45,677 nt of DNA from Actimicrobium sp047621345 (lineage in GTDB: Bacteria > Pseudomonadota > Gammaproteobacteria > Burkholderiales > Burkholderiaceae_D). This document shows positions 1-8,435 of this stretch, one piece after another. The stretch is from NCBI GenBank assembly GCA_047621345.1, contig JBLHLW010000032.1:1-45677 (forward strand), read 5' to 3'. Under the pieces are notes generated by a model. It did not search any database and was not told the origin of the DNA. It saw nothing but the letters and a program-made list of their open reading frames with translations. A program made the translations under genes and the position numbers. The first letter of the stretch is position 1. Each line of letters opens with the position of its first letter.

Positions 1-94
1 ATGCAGTTGGATGATCGCTATGACGGGCGGTATGAAGAAATTCATCGGAACGTAAATAATCGGCAAAGTCGGCAAAAATCGTGGCAAGAGTCAT
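1..94 (-). mobile_element. N-terminal fragment of an IS4-type transposase, cut by the window edge
   Basis: On the minus strand an ATG at 94 opens a frame of 31 codons that runs off the window without a stop. It contains IFADFADYLRSDEFLHTARH followed by SDHPTA. This resembles the start of one IS4-family transposase group, which as I remember it begins with a similar EEFL-x-RAR segment before the conserved Arg-Lys-rich stretch. That stretch would lie outside the window. No clear ribosome binding site precedes the ATG. A plus-strand frame open from base 1 to a stop at 154-156 covers the same bases and is the less likely reading. The family call rests on memory of family N-termini and is tentative. 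Confidence 0.4.
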
Positions 95-156
95 GGTTGA
101 CGGTGAGCAATAAAAAGCTCACTGCCGGCCGATTTTTTATATTCGGTGTCAAGTGA

Positions 157-1099
157 AAAGTGGGTTTTGTTTGCTATTAATCAACTTAACTCCTAACTTG
201 GGTGGATTGGTTCTTACCCGTCCCGCTTCAGGGCTGAGGTTCACCCATATCTCTTAAACACCACAAAGCAATGCCAATAAAAACGTTGTTAACACTTTTT
301 CCGGTCTTGTAATCGGCGATCTGTACTGCGCAATCAGGCGTTGATTTACGTACGCACAGCATTCGGGGTCGCGCGTGTTAGGTCGACAAGGTCTGAATGG
401 CCAGGCTTTTCCGGTCAACTACGGGCAGCCTGGCTGCTGGGTAAGCAAGTGGATTCATGGGCAATCACGGTTAGGGGGAGAGGTTCGACAGCGTTGCTTG
501 ACCGCAACAATTGACGCGGTACGTGTAATCGTCGTTTGAGCCATGCCTAAAGTGGTACGATTTTACTGTCGTTCAGGCTCAATGAGCGCACGCGCTGGCG
601 CGTTGGGTGCGGGCGCAGCAAGTTGTTTTCAGGAAGGTCTACAAAGTCATCTCACTTGTAAAAATGTTCGATTAAATCCATGGGGTAGCACCTCCGAATC
701 ACCTTTTTTAGAGGGTTTCCAATGAAGTCGACCATTTGGGCGATCAATTCCTTATATCGAACTCATTTTGCTCAAGTACCTTGGAACAAAAAATCCCTTA
801 AAAATTAATGAATTAAAAAAACTAATATTTTTGATGTGCAAAAAAATTAAGTATTCGGTGAGCCATTATTTCAATAAAAAATTCAATGAATTCAATGTCT
901 TGAAAATTGGTACGAGTTGTTCAATGCCCGTTCATCGAACATTTATTAAAATTAATCTTTTATGAAGCAAAAATGATTTTTTAACCACTATGTAATCTAG
1001 TAAGAATGTAATTAATTAATTGATTTTATTGAGTTTTTGTATTTTGTTAGTACTTGGGGAGTTGCATCGATTCACTGTATCTACTTACTGGAGATAAAG
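157..1099. other. Gene-poor stretch, A+T-rich from about 740
   Basis: No convincing gene is seen. Short open frames at 543-725 and 768-965 have no recognisable motif or ribosome binding site. From about 740 to 1050 the DNA becomes strikingly A+T-rich compared with the rest of the window, with runs such as TTAAAAATTAATG. This may hold the promoter of the downstream esterase and also suggests foreign origin. No tRNA or attachment site was recognised. Confidence 0.5.
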
Positions 1100-3343
1100 A
1101 TGAAAAATCAATTCGAAAACGACTTGCAGTCCAAACCCTCTTTGACTGAACAGTTCGCGTCAATACACAAAGGCCTGAACATCGGATTACTGGTTATCAT
1201 CGCTGGCCTGTATGTATTTTCTGGCTCCGCCGATGCAGCGATTGTTGCCAAAAGCAACCCTGTTGTCCTGCTTGACAACAAATACAAAGCGACCGGGTCT
1301 GTGCCGGACTCCATCGGTGTTACTCACTTCGTGGCAATCCCGTATGGGATGCCGACGACAGGCAGCAGGCGCTGGCGTCCTCCCCAAGCCTGGGAGCCTA
1401 ACACGGTCACGCCGTCTGACCCTGGTGATCCGGGGGCGGTGAGGTTCGACCCAGCAGGCCTGGGGTCGGGACGAGTTCCCCAATGCATGCCCGGAGAAGG
1501 GGCGGTTGAGGGCTCCAGTGCCCTTCTTGCATTGCCGTTTTCGGTCCCGGGCGCTTTCGCTCCGCTCAAGATTGTTTCTAGTGAAAATTGCCTGTATTTG
1601 AACGTCTATACCAAATATGCGAATAAGGATAGTAAGAAACCCGTCTTTGTCTACATCCACGGTGGTGGCAACAGGTATGGCACTGCAATGACCAACTTGT
1701 ATAACCCGACGCCGAAGGGGGGGCCGTCTGCGGTACCGTCTTTTCTGGAGACAGTGGATGGCGTAGTCGTAACCTTCAATTACCGTGTCGGTCCGTTCGG
1801 CTTTCTCGCCCATCCCTCCCTGACCGCCGAGGCTGAAGGGACCTCGGGAACGTACGGCAACCTGGATCAAATCCTGGCGCTCAAATGGGTGCAGAGCAAC
1901 ATCGCCAAATTTGGGGGGGCGGCCAATAACGTCACGGTCTTTGGTGAATCTGCGGGCGCCCTGAACACGAGCATCCTCAGCGCATCTCCTCTTGCTAACG
2001 GACTCTTCCAGCGCACTATCCAGCAAAGCGGCTACAGCTTGCCCCTGATGTTTGCGGGTAACCTGGCGGGAGTTTTGTCCGACAAGAGCTCTGCAGCCAA
2101 CAACGCGGTACTCAAAATCAATGCGTTCGATCCCGAGGGTTTTCCAAAGTGGCCCTCGCTTAAGGAACTGGAGAAGATCGGTACGGGGCTCGCTGCCGTA
2201 CTCGCGAACGAGTGCCCGACTGGCGTCAAGAGTGGACAAGAAGGCGATCGCTTTAGACCGTGGGGGGCTTGCGGTTACAAGTATGTCATGAGCATTGAAA
2301 AATTGCGCGACCTCTCTCCCGGCATTATCGGTGCCGCATATTCAAATTCCAGCATGCAAACGGGCTCAACACCTGTAGGTTTAGGTATTTTTGTACCCGT
2401 GCCTCCAATAGACGATAAATTGCTGACTAAGTCACCGATGTCAGTTCTGAAAAGACCGGGTGCGGTCATCGTGAAACCAGCCATTATCGGCACGACCCGC
2501 GACGAGTACACCTCATTGCTTAAAATCTACGCTTCATCTGTAGAAGCGTGTGCCGTAAGAAATGCAGTCAACGATTGCAGCGAGAATGCCGCTGGCGTGA
2601 ATCTTTTGAGTGCCGACGGATCGGGCTTCAAGAAAATCTTGCAGGGCATTTTTGGGGAGTCGCATGGCGCCTCTGCATTCGAGACCTTGCCGGATCAGTA
2701 CAAGCCCAACCGCTTTGGACTTGTCAGATACACGAATGCACGCGATTTTCGGGATGCCGTAGTGTCGTTGCTTACCGACGCCGTGTTCACATGCCATAGT
2801 CGCAGTGTCATTCGGTACACCGCACAATCGTCCAAGGAGTTCGGTCCCAGCTACCGCTATCAATTGACCCACCAGCCAAGCGCCAAGGCAAGCCCGACTT
2901 TGGTGGGCAATATATTCGCTGCTCTTACAGGGTACGATAACGGTGAGTCACCTTCAGTGTCACAGTTGGGTGCGATGCATGGTTTGGATATTGGCTATGT
3001 CTTTGGTCCCTTATCTTGGTCGCAGTTTTTCAATGCGAACTCAGCCCCCGAAGTTCTTGTGGACACTAAGTTAGCCAAAATATTTCAAACCTCATGGGGC
3101 GAATTTGGTCGCACGGGGTCGGTGCCTTCAGTGTGGCCCTTCGCAGCGCAATTTCGCGTATGGACTCCTTACCCGAATACTGACTCCGTCAATGCCAACA
3201 ACGATCCGGTCTTCAAATTCGACATCCCGATCACTATTTCAAATGGTACGTTGAGCTCTGAGTCTGGTTACCAGTTCGGATTTGATAAAAAGTACGAGTC
3301 GGCATGTGACTGGATAGACCGATATATGGCAATTCCGTTATAG
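1100..3343 (+). CDS. Type-B carboxylesterase, exported or membrane-anchored
   Basis: Serine hydrolase of the carboxylesterase/lipase type-B family, 747 aa. The ATG at 1100 was chosen because GGAG at 1090-1093 sits 6 bp upstream; the frame stays open 21 codons further 5'. Residues about 29-50 are hydrophobic (LNIGLLVIIAGLYVFSGSADA), fitting a signal peptide or N-terminal anchor after an unusually long polar start. Family signatures follow in order: oxyanion-hole HGGGNRYG, the SENCLYLNVY signature 2, and nucleophile elbow GESAGA with Ser284. Glu469 in TTRDEY and His627 in GAMHGLDIGYVFG complete the likely catalytic triad. At about 750 aa it is longer than the usual 500-560. The substrate is unknown; the family hydrolyses carboxylic esters and sometimes carbamates. 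It stands alone between mobile-element debris, which fits acquisition by transfer. No terminator was seen. Confidence 0.9.
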   Translation: MKNQFENDLQSKPSLTEQFASIHKGLNIGLLVIIAGLYVFSGSADAAIVAKSNPVVLLDNKYKATGSVPDSIGVTHFVAIPYGMPTTGSRRWRPPQAWEPNTVTPSDPGDPGAVRFDPAGLGSGRVPQCMPGEGAVEGSSALLALPFSVPGAFAPLKIVSSENCLYLNVYTKYANKDSKKPVFVYIHGGGNRYGTAMTNLYNPTPKGGPSAVPSFLETVDGVVVTFNYRVGPFGFLAHPSLTAEAEGTSGTYGNLDQILALKWVQSNIAKFGGAANNVTVFGESAGALNTSILSASPLANGLFQRTIQQSGYSLPLMFAGNLAGVLSDKSSAANNAVLKINAFDPEGFPKWPSLKELEKIGTGLAAVLANECPTGVKSGQEGDRFRPWGACGYKYVMSIEKLRDLSPGIIGAAYSNSSMQTGSTPVGLGIFVPVPPIDDKLLTKSPMSVLKRPGAVIVKPAIIGTTRDEYTSLLKIYASSVEACAVRNAVNDCSENAAGVNLLSADGSGFKKILQGIFGESHGASAFETLPDQYKPNRFGLVRYTNARDFRDAVVSLLTDAVFTCHSRSVIRYTAQSSKEFGPSYRYQLTHQPSAKASPTLVGNIFAALTGYDNGESPSVSQLGAMHGLDIGYVFGPLSWSQFFNANSAPEVLVDTKLAKIFQTSWGEFGRTGSVPSVWPFAAQFRVWTPYPNTDSVNANNDPVFKFDIPITISNGTLSSESGYQFGFDKKYESACDWIDRYMAIPL

Positions 3344-3471
3344 ATGACTATGTTTTCAAGTAACATTTTTTGTCGGTCTGACGCTGATAGACTTCAAAGT
3401 TGATGGACGAGGTGGATTCCGCGGCGTTAGCGTGGTCAAGTTAACTTTTTGGACGGTGCGTCCTGCTGCGG

Positions 3472-3660
3472 TCAATCTGGACGGATTTGTCCTGCCAATG
3501 CGTAAAATTGAGCTGCGAGAGACAGGTGCGTAGCAGCTTCCATCATCGATTGTCCTTTGCGAATCATGTGCATGGCTCCGATGTCGGCCTGGACGTTTTG
3601 GCGGACCGAAAGGATTTGAAATTGACAGGACGTACGCAAAAAGCCAAAAAGTGCAACCAA
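3472..3660 (-). pseudogene. Transposase remnant, IS6-type C-terminus
   Basis: A minus-strand frame holds AMHMIRKGQ followed by LSLAAQFYALAGQ. This resembles the C-terminal end of IS6-family transposases, where a G-[IY]-E-A-M-x-M-[IV]-RKGQ segment is followed by a short helix. The catalytic DDE portion is absent, and an overlapping minus-strand frame (3356-3694) suggests frameshifts. The piece directly abuts an IS5-type remnant on the same strand. It is a decayed fragment. The family assignment is from motif resemblance only. Confidence 0.45.
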
Positions 3661-3695
3661 GTCGGTTTAAGCAAGTCGAACGGCGTTGGTGCACT

Positions 3696-3989
3696 TCAAA
3701 GTTGAAGGCGATCGTCCGCCAACCCCTGGCGCGACTTCGCGCCAGGTTTTGTTTCCAGCCATTGACCTACTCCGAAGGCGTCCAACCCGGTGCAGTCGAT
3801 CAACATAGGCAACGGCGCCTTTTGGTGTCGGCGCTGATTTCGTGATCGGCGACTGACCGTCGCGCGATCCGAGGCAGCGCCCGTCGGATTCATCAACGTC
3901 AGTATCGACGCCATCGAGCCTTCTGTTTGGCGCAATGCCATCTTGAAAGCGGCGCGCAGCATCAAGCAAGCTCGTCTCAATGTGGCCAA
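3696..3989 (-). pseudogene. IS5-family transposase remnant (N-terminal half)
   Basis: The minus-strand frame reads MLRAAFKMALRQTEG, then about 20 residues later ATVSRR and then PLPMLIDCTGLDAFGVGQW. This follows the IS5-family pattern of a [LV]-x-L-x-LRQTxGF segment, a T[LV]SRR segment, and LLIDSTGLK-x-x-G-x-GEW, which carries the first catalytic Asp. The Lys/Arg-rich strand after it breaks off (ETKPGAKSRQGLADD) and the rest of the DDE domain is missing. The neighbouring frame (3667-3969) encodes parts of the same stretch, so frameshifts are likely. No inverted repeats were recognised. The 3990-4174 segment beyond it shows nothing recognisable. Confidence 0.65.
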
Positions 3990-4174
3990 TTTTGAACCAC
4001 GACCAATACGTCCACCTTGAGAGAGCTAGCGCAATTCACTTTACTCGCAGCATGCATTCCTTAATTGAAATCCCAGATCAAGTCGGACACGAATTATTTA
4101 AACTGTTTTTTCTTCATAACTTATTCGAAAGCAATATAGCGACAATTAATTCGAGTTTTCGATTTGGTCGATCA

Positions 4175-4717
4175 TTACTTGTAATCCCTTCCGATAATTA
4201 GTTGATCTAACTGATCTCCCAGACTTTTCGTCAATTCTGGGCCGTTTCGTTTTAATATTGCCGATAGGTAAGCAGCGCGCATGGCTTTAAAATCATTGAC
4301 GGTGGAAGCTCGCTCTACCTTCAGTTGCAACCCAAATCCACGCAGGCCGATCGCGCCTTTGATGGTGGCGGTATAAAAATGATATAACTGCAAAAATTGA
4401 GTGGCTGCATCAATTTGTGGTTCTGCACATGGAATAACCACTTTGCTATCTGAATCGGGATCATCAGCACACACTTTGCCGCCATAGTTTTTGCTCTGTG
4501 CGGTGGTGGCAATGACCATGTCAAGCTCGATCAGTTTTTGGACGGAGTCAACTTTGAGTCCCAGCCCGACAACTTGCTGCAATACAGTGGACGTAGCGCA
4601 TCGGCCATTGAACAGCACAAGGAGAGTACGCATGCGCGGATTTAGGCAACTATCATGTGTTTTCAGTACAGCTCTGCCAAATTCGGTTTTTTCTAAATAT
4701 TCAAGTGACATGTCCAT
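4175..4717 (-). CDS. Hypothetical protein with possible N-terminal winged-helix-like domain
   Basis: A 180-aa protein I do not recognise by name. The ATG at 4717 is preferred over the longer frame (to 4894) because GGGAG at 4723-4727 lies 5 bp upstream. A second ATG follows two codons later. Residues about 1-60 (SLEYLEKTEFGRAVLKTHD, then LNPRMRTLLVLFNGR) look like a small helical, possibly winged-helix, module of the kind that opens several betaproteobacterial hypothetical proteins. This resemblance is an impression from memory. The middle is polar with two Cys (VCADD, IPCAEP). The C-terminal 80 residues look helical (TQFLQLYHFYTATIKG). There is no signal peptide or membrane segment, so it is probably cytoplasmic. 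It lies alone among mobile-element remnants, with no operon partner. Confidence 0.6.
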   Translation of the reverse strand: MDMSLEYLEKTEFGRAVLKTHDSCLNPRMRTLLVLFNGRCATSTVLQQVVGLGLKVDSVQKLIELDMVIATTAQSKNYGGKVCADDPDSDSKVVIPCAEPQIDAATQFLQLYHFYTATIKGAIGLRGFGLQLKVERASTVNDFKAMRAAYLSAILKRNGPELTKSLGDQLDQLIIGRDYK

Positions 4718-5045
4718 GGCATCTCCCGGAAAAATGGCCTTTTCAAGCAATCGTACAGAGACTGGATTTCGTGGTCTTGTACTTGAAGGGGCCGCAGAAT
4801 TTTGAAAAAAATAGTACGCTGGGATGTTGCGAAAAAGAACTTTTGCTCTGAAGCAGCGGTTTTGTTCGCTCACATGACACAAAGTTTTGCACAAAATCGT
4901 CGCAATTAGGTTGTCGTGAACCGAAGTAATCTTGAAAAAAAACGAAGTAAAAATTTAAAAAAAATGAATGTTGAGTCGAATGTGATTCAGTAAATTTATA
5001 AGAAAAAAGACTTATTGGCGTGGTTTAAAAGTCGCCAATTTTGAG
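4718..5045. other. A+T-rich intergenic stretch
   Basis: No gene is supported. Bases 4925-5015 are markedly A+T-rich with runs of A. The hypothetical gene's promoter may lie here on the minus strand. The minus-strand extension of that gene up to 4894 is open but has no start context. Confidence 0.4.
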
Positions 5046-5438
5046 TTGCACAGACGCGCGAAATGTTTCGTCCAGAGCAATGGAATTTCAATGACCTGGA
5101 AATCGCACCGGGAGGCTTGCGGCCTCGCAAGGCGCAAGCACGCACGCACGCTGAAACAGAGCCTCCGACGGATCGATTACGTAATGGCAAAGCCCGGCAT
5201 GACGCAGCACGCTCTGGGCGTCACCGGTTATGGCTTACGGCACGATTTCGCCAATGATTTACATGAGAAAGAATCCGGTGCGACAACACCTCTGCGTGGC
5301 GGGACTGCGGTTAAACCTGCTACCGATCAGGCTGCGCGACTGGCGGTCACACTCAAGTCCGGACATGGTCGGATTTAGGTCGCTGGAGCGCATCTTGGCA
5401 CGCGCAAACGCATCAAGGCCACGCGTTCGTCATCCTGA
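5046..5438 (+). pseudogene. Tyrosine recombinase (integrase) C-terminal fragment, inactivated
   Basis: The frame encodes LGVTGYGLRHDFANDLHEKE, then TTPLRGG, DQAARLAVTLKSGHGRI. This matches the C-terminal core of integrase-domain proteins of mobile elements, where GLRH supplies a catalytic Arg and His and LGHSR the next His region. A TAG at 5376-5378 interrupts the frame. Reading through it gives VAGAHLGT, where family members have S-G-A-Y-L-G-T, so the position of the catalytic Tyr is His (CAT at 5391-5393). The frame ends at a TGA at 5436-5438. The N-terminal half is missing and the apparent start is only a TTG. The premature stop and the loss of the nucleophile show a dead gene, probably a relic of the element that brought this region in. 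Confidence 0.65.
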
Positions 5439-5526
5439 ACTGGCCTATGACGAAGATTTTGTTGTTCTATAAAATTATTTATCAGATCGTAGAAGCCCAT
5501 TGCAAAGCAAGAAATACCGTCAGTAA

Positions 5527-6225
5527 CTAGATCGGTAAGCCCTTCGCTCGCAGCACCGCATTGAACCGTTCAGGATCAGCCGTTCCGGCGGCGTTGGTGG
5601 CGCGTATGCCTGCCTCGCGTTCAAGGTGGGCGAGGGCTCGTGGCAACAGCGTGGCTACCTCGTGCGCGGGAATGGCGATGATTCCGTCAGCGTCGCCCAA
5701 GATCAGGTCGCCGGGCATGACCGAAAGGCCCGCACAGGCAATCGGAACGTTGATTTCGCCCGGACCTTCCTTGCTCGGGCCGCGGTGCGTGTGCCCGCGC
5801 GCAAATAGCGCGATGTCGCCTTCCGCCCATTCAACCAGGTCGCGCACTGCACCGTCGATGACAAAACCAGCAAGCTGCAGTCGCATTGCGGTGGTGCGCA
5901 TCAATCCTCCTACGATGGCCTGCGTGAGATCGCCCCCGCCGTCGATGACGATGACGTCACCCGGCATGGCCATCATCATTGCTTTGTGGATCATCAGGTT
6001 GTCGCCCGGACGGATACGTACCGTGATTGCCGGGCCGCACAGCACCGTCGTCAAGTCGCTGTGATAGGCGCGCAGACCCATGGCGCCGACACTGCGTCCC
6101 ATGCAATCGCCGGCAACTGCCACAGGAATGTTACGAAAGGCCTCGACCATGTCGCGAGAGATGCTGGCCTTGCGGTCGACAATGCGATAGCCGGGTGGCC
6201 AGAGGGGAGGGGTTGGAGAAGTCAT
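5527..6225 (-). CDS. RraA-family aldolase-like protein (4-hydroxy-4-methyl-2-oxoglutarate aldolase type)
   Basis: A 232-aa RraA-fold protein. The family includes class II (divalent-metal) HMG/CHA aldolases, which cleave 4-hydroxy-4-methyl-2-oxoglutarate to two pyruvates, and also the RNase E inhibitor RraA. Visible signatures are GDCMGRSVGAMG near residue 40, GGGDLTQAIVGGLM, then GFVIDGAVRDLVEW with the DGxxRD motif whose Arg and Asp bind substrate and metal, and GDADGIIAIP near the C-terminus. The ATG at 6225 was chosen over 6270 because the protein aligns best from there; its ribosome site (GAGCG) is weak. The gene is divergent from the hydro-lyase pair across 282 bp, suggesting shared control. 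Context favours an aldolase or decarboxylase of a hydroxy-oxo diacid over RNase E control. The substrate is inferred. Confidence 0.8.
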   Translation of the reverse strand: MTSPTPPLWPPGYRIVDRKASISRDMVEAFRNIPVAVAGDCMGRSVGAMGLRAYHSDLTTVLCGPAITVRIRPGDNLMIHKAMMMAMPGDVIVIDGGGDLTQAIVGGLMRTTAMRLQLAGFVIDGAVRDLVEWAEGDIALFARGHTHRGPSKEGPGEINVPIACAGLSVMPGDLILGDADGIIAIPAHEVATLLPRALAHLEREAGIRATNAAGTADPERFNAVLRAKGLPI

Positions 6226-6507
6226 TGTTCGCTCGCTCAATACGGAGTTAATGAAGCTCCACAGTAACAAAGCTGCAATTCAAAAAAGTGATTTAAATCG
6301 ATGAATGAAGATGAACTATATTCCGCTGCCAGACCCGCTAGCCGGTACCGTAGTTGCGGAAAAAAATTCATGTAATCGTAGCTAATTAAATCGTTATTTA
6401 TTTTCCGTACAAACTTGCATACTGGGAAGTAGATTTTTGACACCGCCGTTTCCGCGTCTTGCCGGAGAGTGGCGTTTATCCGCTGATCAATTTTTTGGGA
6501 ACCTGCC
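6226..6507. promoter_or_regulatory. Divergent intergenic control region between aldolase and hydro-lyase genes
   Basis: This 282-bp A+T-enriched spacer separates divergently transcribed genes and must carry both promoters. An inverted repeat TTCCGC ... GCGGAA with about 29 bp between the arms lies near 6319-6361. A LysR-type regulator is encoded at the far end of the cluster and could act here. No clear T-N11-A LysR box was picked out by eye, so the operator remains unassigned. Confidence 0.4.
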
Positions 6508-7800
6508 GTGAGTGGTCTGACCATCGCCGAAAAAATCCTCTCCCGCGCCGCCGCTCAGCCAGTGCGCGCCGGCGATCTCGTCATTTGTACGCCCGATCTG
6601 GCAATGGGTACAGACGGGTCGATTCCGATGGCACTTGATTATCTGGAGCGTATGCGTCCCGGCGCTGTGCCGGCATCACCGTCGCAGTTGGTGTTTGCGC
6701 TCGACCATTACGGCCAGAGCTCGGGAGCCAATGCGCTGGCGTTGCAAGAGCGTGCCCGCAGCTACGCACGCCAACACGGTATCCACCTATATGACGAAGG
6801 CGATGGCATCAGTCACCAGCTGATTCTGGAATCGGGTGCCGCCCGTCCCGGACTGCTGCTGGTCGGCGCGGATTCCCACAGTACTTCTTACGGCGCACTC
6901 AATGCCTTCGCGACCGGGATTGGCTCGTCGGACCTGGCTGGCATCCTTCTGTGCGGCCAGTTATGGCTGAAGGTGCCGGCGAGCATCCGTGTAGTTCTGC
7001 ACGGCCGACTGGGACCGCGTGCCTCGGCCAAGGATGTCGCGTTATTGCTGGCGCGCCGCTACGGTGCCGATGGTGCTGCCTACCAGGTACTCGAATTTTC
7101 CGGTCCCGGTGTCGCTTCGCTCGATATGGATGACCGTATCGTACTGTCGAATATGGCCGTCGAACTTGGTGCGAAGGCCGGCATCTTTCCATGCGATGCG
7201 CTCACCATTGACTGGCTGGCCGCGCTTCCTGCCGCATCTGCTTTCTCTGCGTCCGACATGCCGGTCGCTGCCGACGACAACGCCATCTACGCGTCGACAA
7301 TCGAACTTGATTTGTCGACCGTTGCGCCGCAGATCGCGCTACCGCACCGGGTCGATAATGTGGTCGATGCCGCTGACGTGCCAGAGACCGCTGTCAATAT
7401 CGTCTACCTCGGTACGTGTACCGGCGGCCGTGTGAAGGATTATCAGGAAGCGCTGGATGAACTTTCCGCAGGCGGCGGCATTGCGCCGGGCGTGCGGGTG
7501 ATCGTCACGCCGGCCTCCGAGGCGGTCCGCTACGAACTTGAACAGCGCGGCATCCTTGCTGCGTTCGTTGCACTCGGTGTCGAAATTCAGACTCCCGGTT
7601 GTGGCTCCTGCTGCGGTACCTGCGGCAGTATTCCGGCTGACGGCGATCGTGTACTGTCGACGGCCAACCGTAATTTCAAGGGGCGCATGGGTAATGCTAC
7701 CGCCTTGATCTATCTGGCCTCGCCACGCGTGTGCGCTGCTGCTGCGGTACGCGGCAGCTTCGGTGCAGTGCCAGTGGCAGCATCGGGAGCCTTAAAGTGA
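6508..7800 (+). CDS. Aconitase-family hydro-lyase, LeuC-like large subunit
   Basis: A 430-aa large subunit of the isopropylmalate isomerase/homoaconitase group, with GTG start and GGGA at 6497-6500. Family blocks are clear: FALDHYGQ, DEGDGISHQLI, GADSHSTSYGALNAFATGIG, GPGVASLDMDDR and a STANRNFKGRMGN C-terminal block. Cys304 (LGTCTGGR), Cys365 and Cys368 (PGCGSCCGTCG) should ligate the 4Fe-4S cluster. Two departures stand out: the normally conserved Asn after CT in the first motif is Gly, and Cys369 and Cys372 add extra cysteines where family members have L-G-x-H. The neighbours (aldolase, aminotransferase, amino acid uptake, no leuB or leuA) argue against leucine synthesis and for catabolic hydration or dehydration of another hydroxy-diacid. 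The small subunit overlaps its stop codon. Confidence 0.85.
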   Translation: MSGLTIAEKILSRAAAQPVRAGDLVICTPDLAMGTDGSIPMALDYLERMRPGAVPASPSQLVFALDHYGQSSGANALALQERARSYARQHGIHLYDEGDGISHQLILESGAARPGLLLVGADSHSTSYGALNAFATGIGSSDLAGILLCGQLWLKVPASIRVVLHGRLGPRASAKDVALLLARRYGADGAAYQVLEFSGPGVASLDMDDRIVLSNMAVELGAKAGIFPCDALTIDWLAALPAASAFSASDMPVAADDNAIYASTIELDLSTVAPQIALPHRVDNVVDAADVPETAVNIVYLGTCTGGRVKDYQEALDELSAGGGIAPGVRVIVTPASEAVRYELEQRGILAAFVALGVEIQTPGCGSCCGTCGSIPADGDRVLSTANRNFKGRMGNATALIYLASPRVCAAAAVRGSFGAVPVAASGALK

Positions 7801-8315
7801 GGCTGCTACCGATGACCGGCCGCGCGCGCTTGCTGGGTAACGACGTCAGTACGGATGCCATCATTGCGTCGCGGCGAAAGAAGGAAACAATCGACCCGTC
7901 GATGCTGCGCGCCTACCTGTTCGAAGATGTCGAGGCTGGATTGGCAGCGAGCCTGATGCAAGGCGACATCCTTGTCGCCGGTAAAAATTTTGGATGCGGA
8001 TCAGCGATGGAAGTGGCGGTCACCGTTGTGCTGGCAGCCGGTATTCGCGCCGTAGTCGCGCGCAGTTTTTCGCGTACTTACCTGCGAAACGCCATGAACA
8101 ACGGGTTGCTGGCGATTACCGCTGATACCACCAGCGTGCGCGAAGGCGATGTGATCGTACTTCGCCTTGATGGGCTGGGTGCATTGGTGCTTGAGGGGGC
8201 GGGTAGGGCACCGATCGCCTGCGAGCCGATTGCACCTTTCATGCTGGAGATGCTGGAGCTTGGCGGCCTGGTGCCCTATCTGCAACTGCGCGGCGGGTTC
8301 GCCGCCTCGCCTTGA
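7797..8315 (+). CDS. Aconitase-family hydro-lyase, LeuD-like small subunit
   Basis: A 172-aa swivel-domain subunit. The GTG at 7797 overlaps the TGA of the large subunit (GTGA), so translation is probably coupled; ATG at 7812 is an alternative start. It has the family order: LLGNDVSTDAII, then GDILVAGKNFGCGS, then AAGIRAVVARSFSRTYLRNA and NNGLL. In aconitase-type enzymes the GSSRE motif provides a catalytic Ser and a substrate-carboxylate Arg. Here it reads Gly-Ser69-Ala-Met-Glu, so the Ser is kept but the Arg is Met71. This change predicts a substrate bound differently from isopropylmalate or citrate. A terminator-like hairpin follows immediately, overlapping the stop codon. It should form a heterodimer with the upstream protein in the cytoplasm. 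Confidence 0.83.
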   Translation: MRLLPMTGRARLLGNDVSTDAIIASRRKKETIDPSMLRAYLFEDVEAGLAASLMQGDILVAGKNFGCGSAMEVAVTVVLAAGIRAVVARSFSRTYLRNAMNNGLLAITADTTSVREGDVIVLRLDGLGALVLEGAGRAPIACEPIAPFMLEMLELGGLVPYLQLRGGFAASP

Positions 8316-8362
8316 TGCGGGCTAAGACGGCCTTCATCGATCTGTCAGACCCGCATTTTTTT
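8315..8362 (+). terminator. Intrinsic terminator after the hydro-lyase pair
   Basis: ATGCGGG at 8315-8321 pairs with CCCGCAT at 8350-8356 across a 28-nt loop, followed by a run of T to 8362. The 7-bp G+C-rich stem and T-tract fit a Rho-independent terminator, though the loop is long. It would separate the hydro-lyase transcript from the transporter/aminotransferase unit that starts at 8436. Confidence 0.6.
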
Positions 8363-8435
8363 ACTGGGTTAGTGCTTCCTTTTTATCTCCGTCGTTTCAC
8401 TTTTCGACCTTCTTTCACCACTCATTGAGGATGCC

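Noticed and set aside
543..965. Two small plus-strand frames (543-725 and 768-965) in the A+T-rich left region
   Set aside because: No ribosome site, no recognisable motif, and composition expected by chance in A+T-rich DNA.
1187..2239. 350-aa open frame on the minus strand inside the carboxylesterase gene
   Set aside because: The plus strand has the full esterase motif set; the antisense frame is Arg-rich, has no family motif and no ribosome site.
3980..4201. 73-aa plus-strand frame between the IS5 remnant and the hypothetical gene
   Set aside because: Overlaps the 3' end of the better-supported minus-strand gene and has no motif or start context.
5527..6225. RNase E inhibitor RraA as the function
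   Set aside because: Length of 232 aa exceeds typical RraA (about 160), and the neighbours are metabolic enzymes, so an aldolase-type role is preferred.
6508..8315. Leucine biosynthesis leuCD
   Set aside because: No leuA or leuB nearby, substrate-binding motif changed (GSAME), and the context is catabolic with amino acid uptake.
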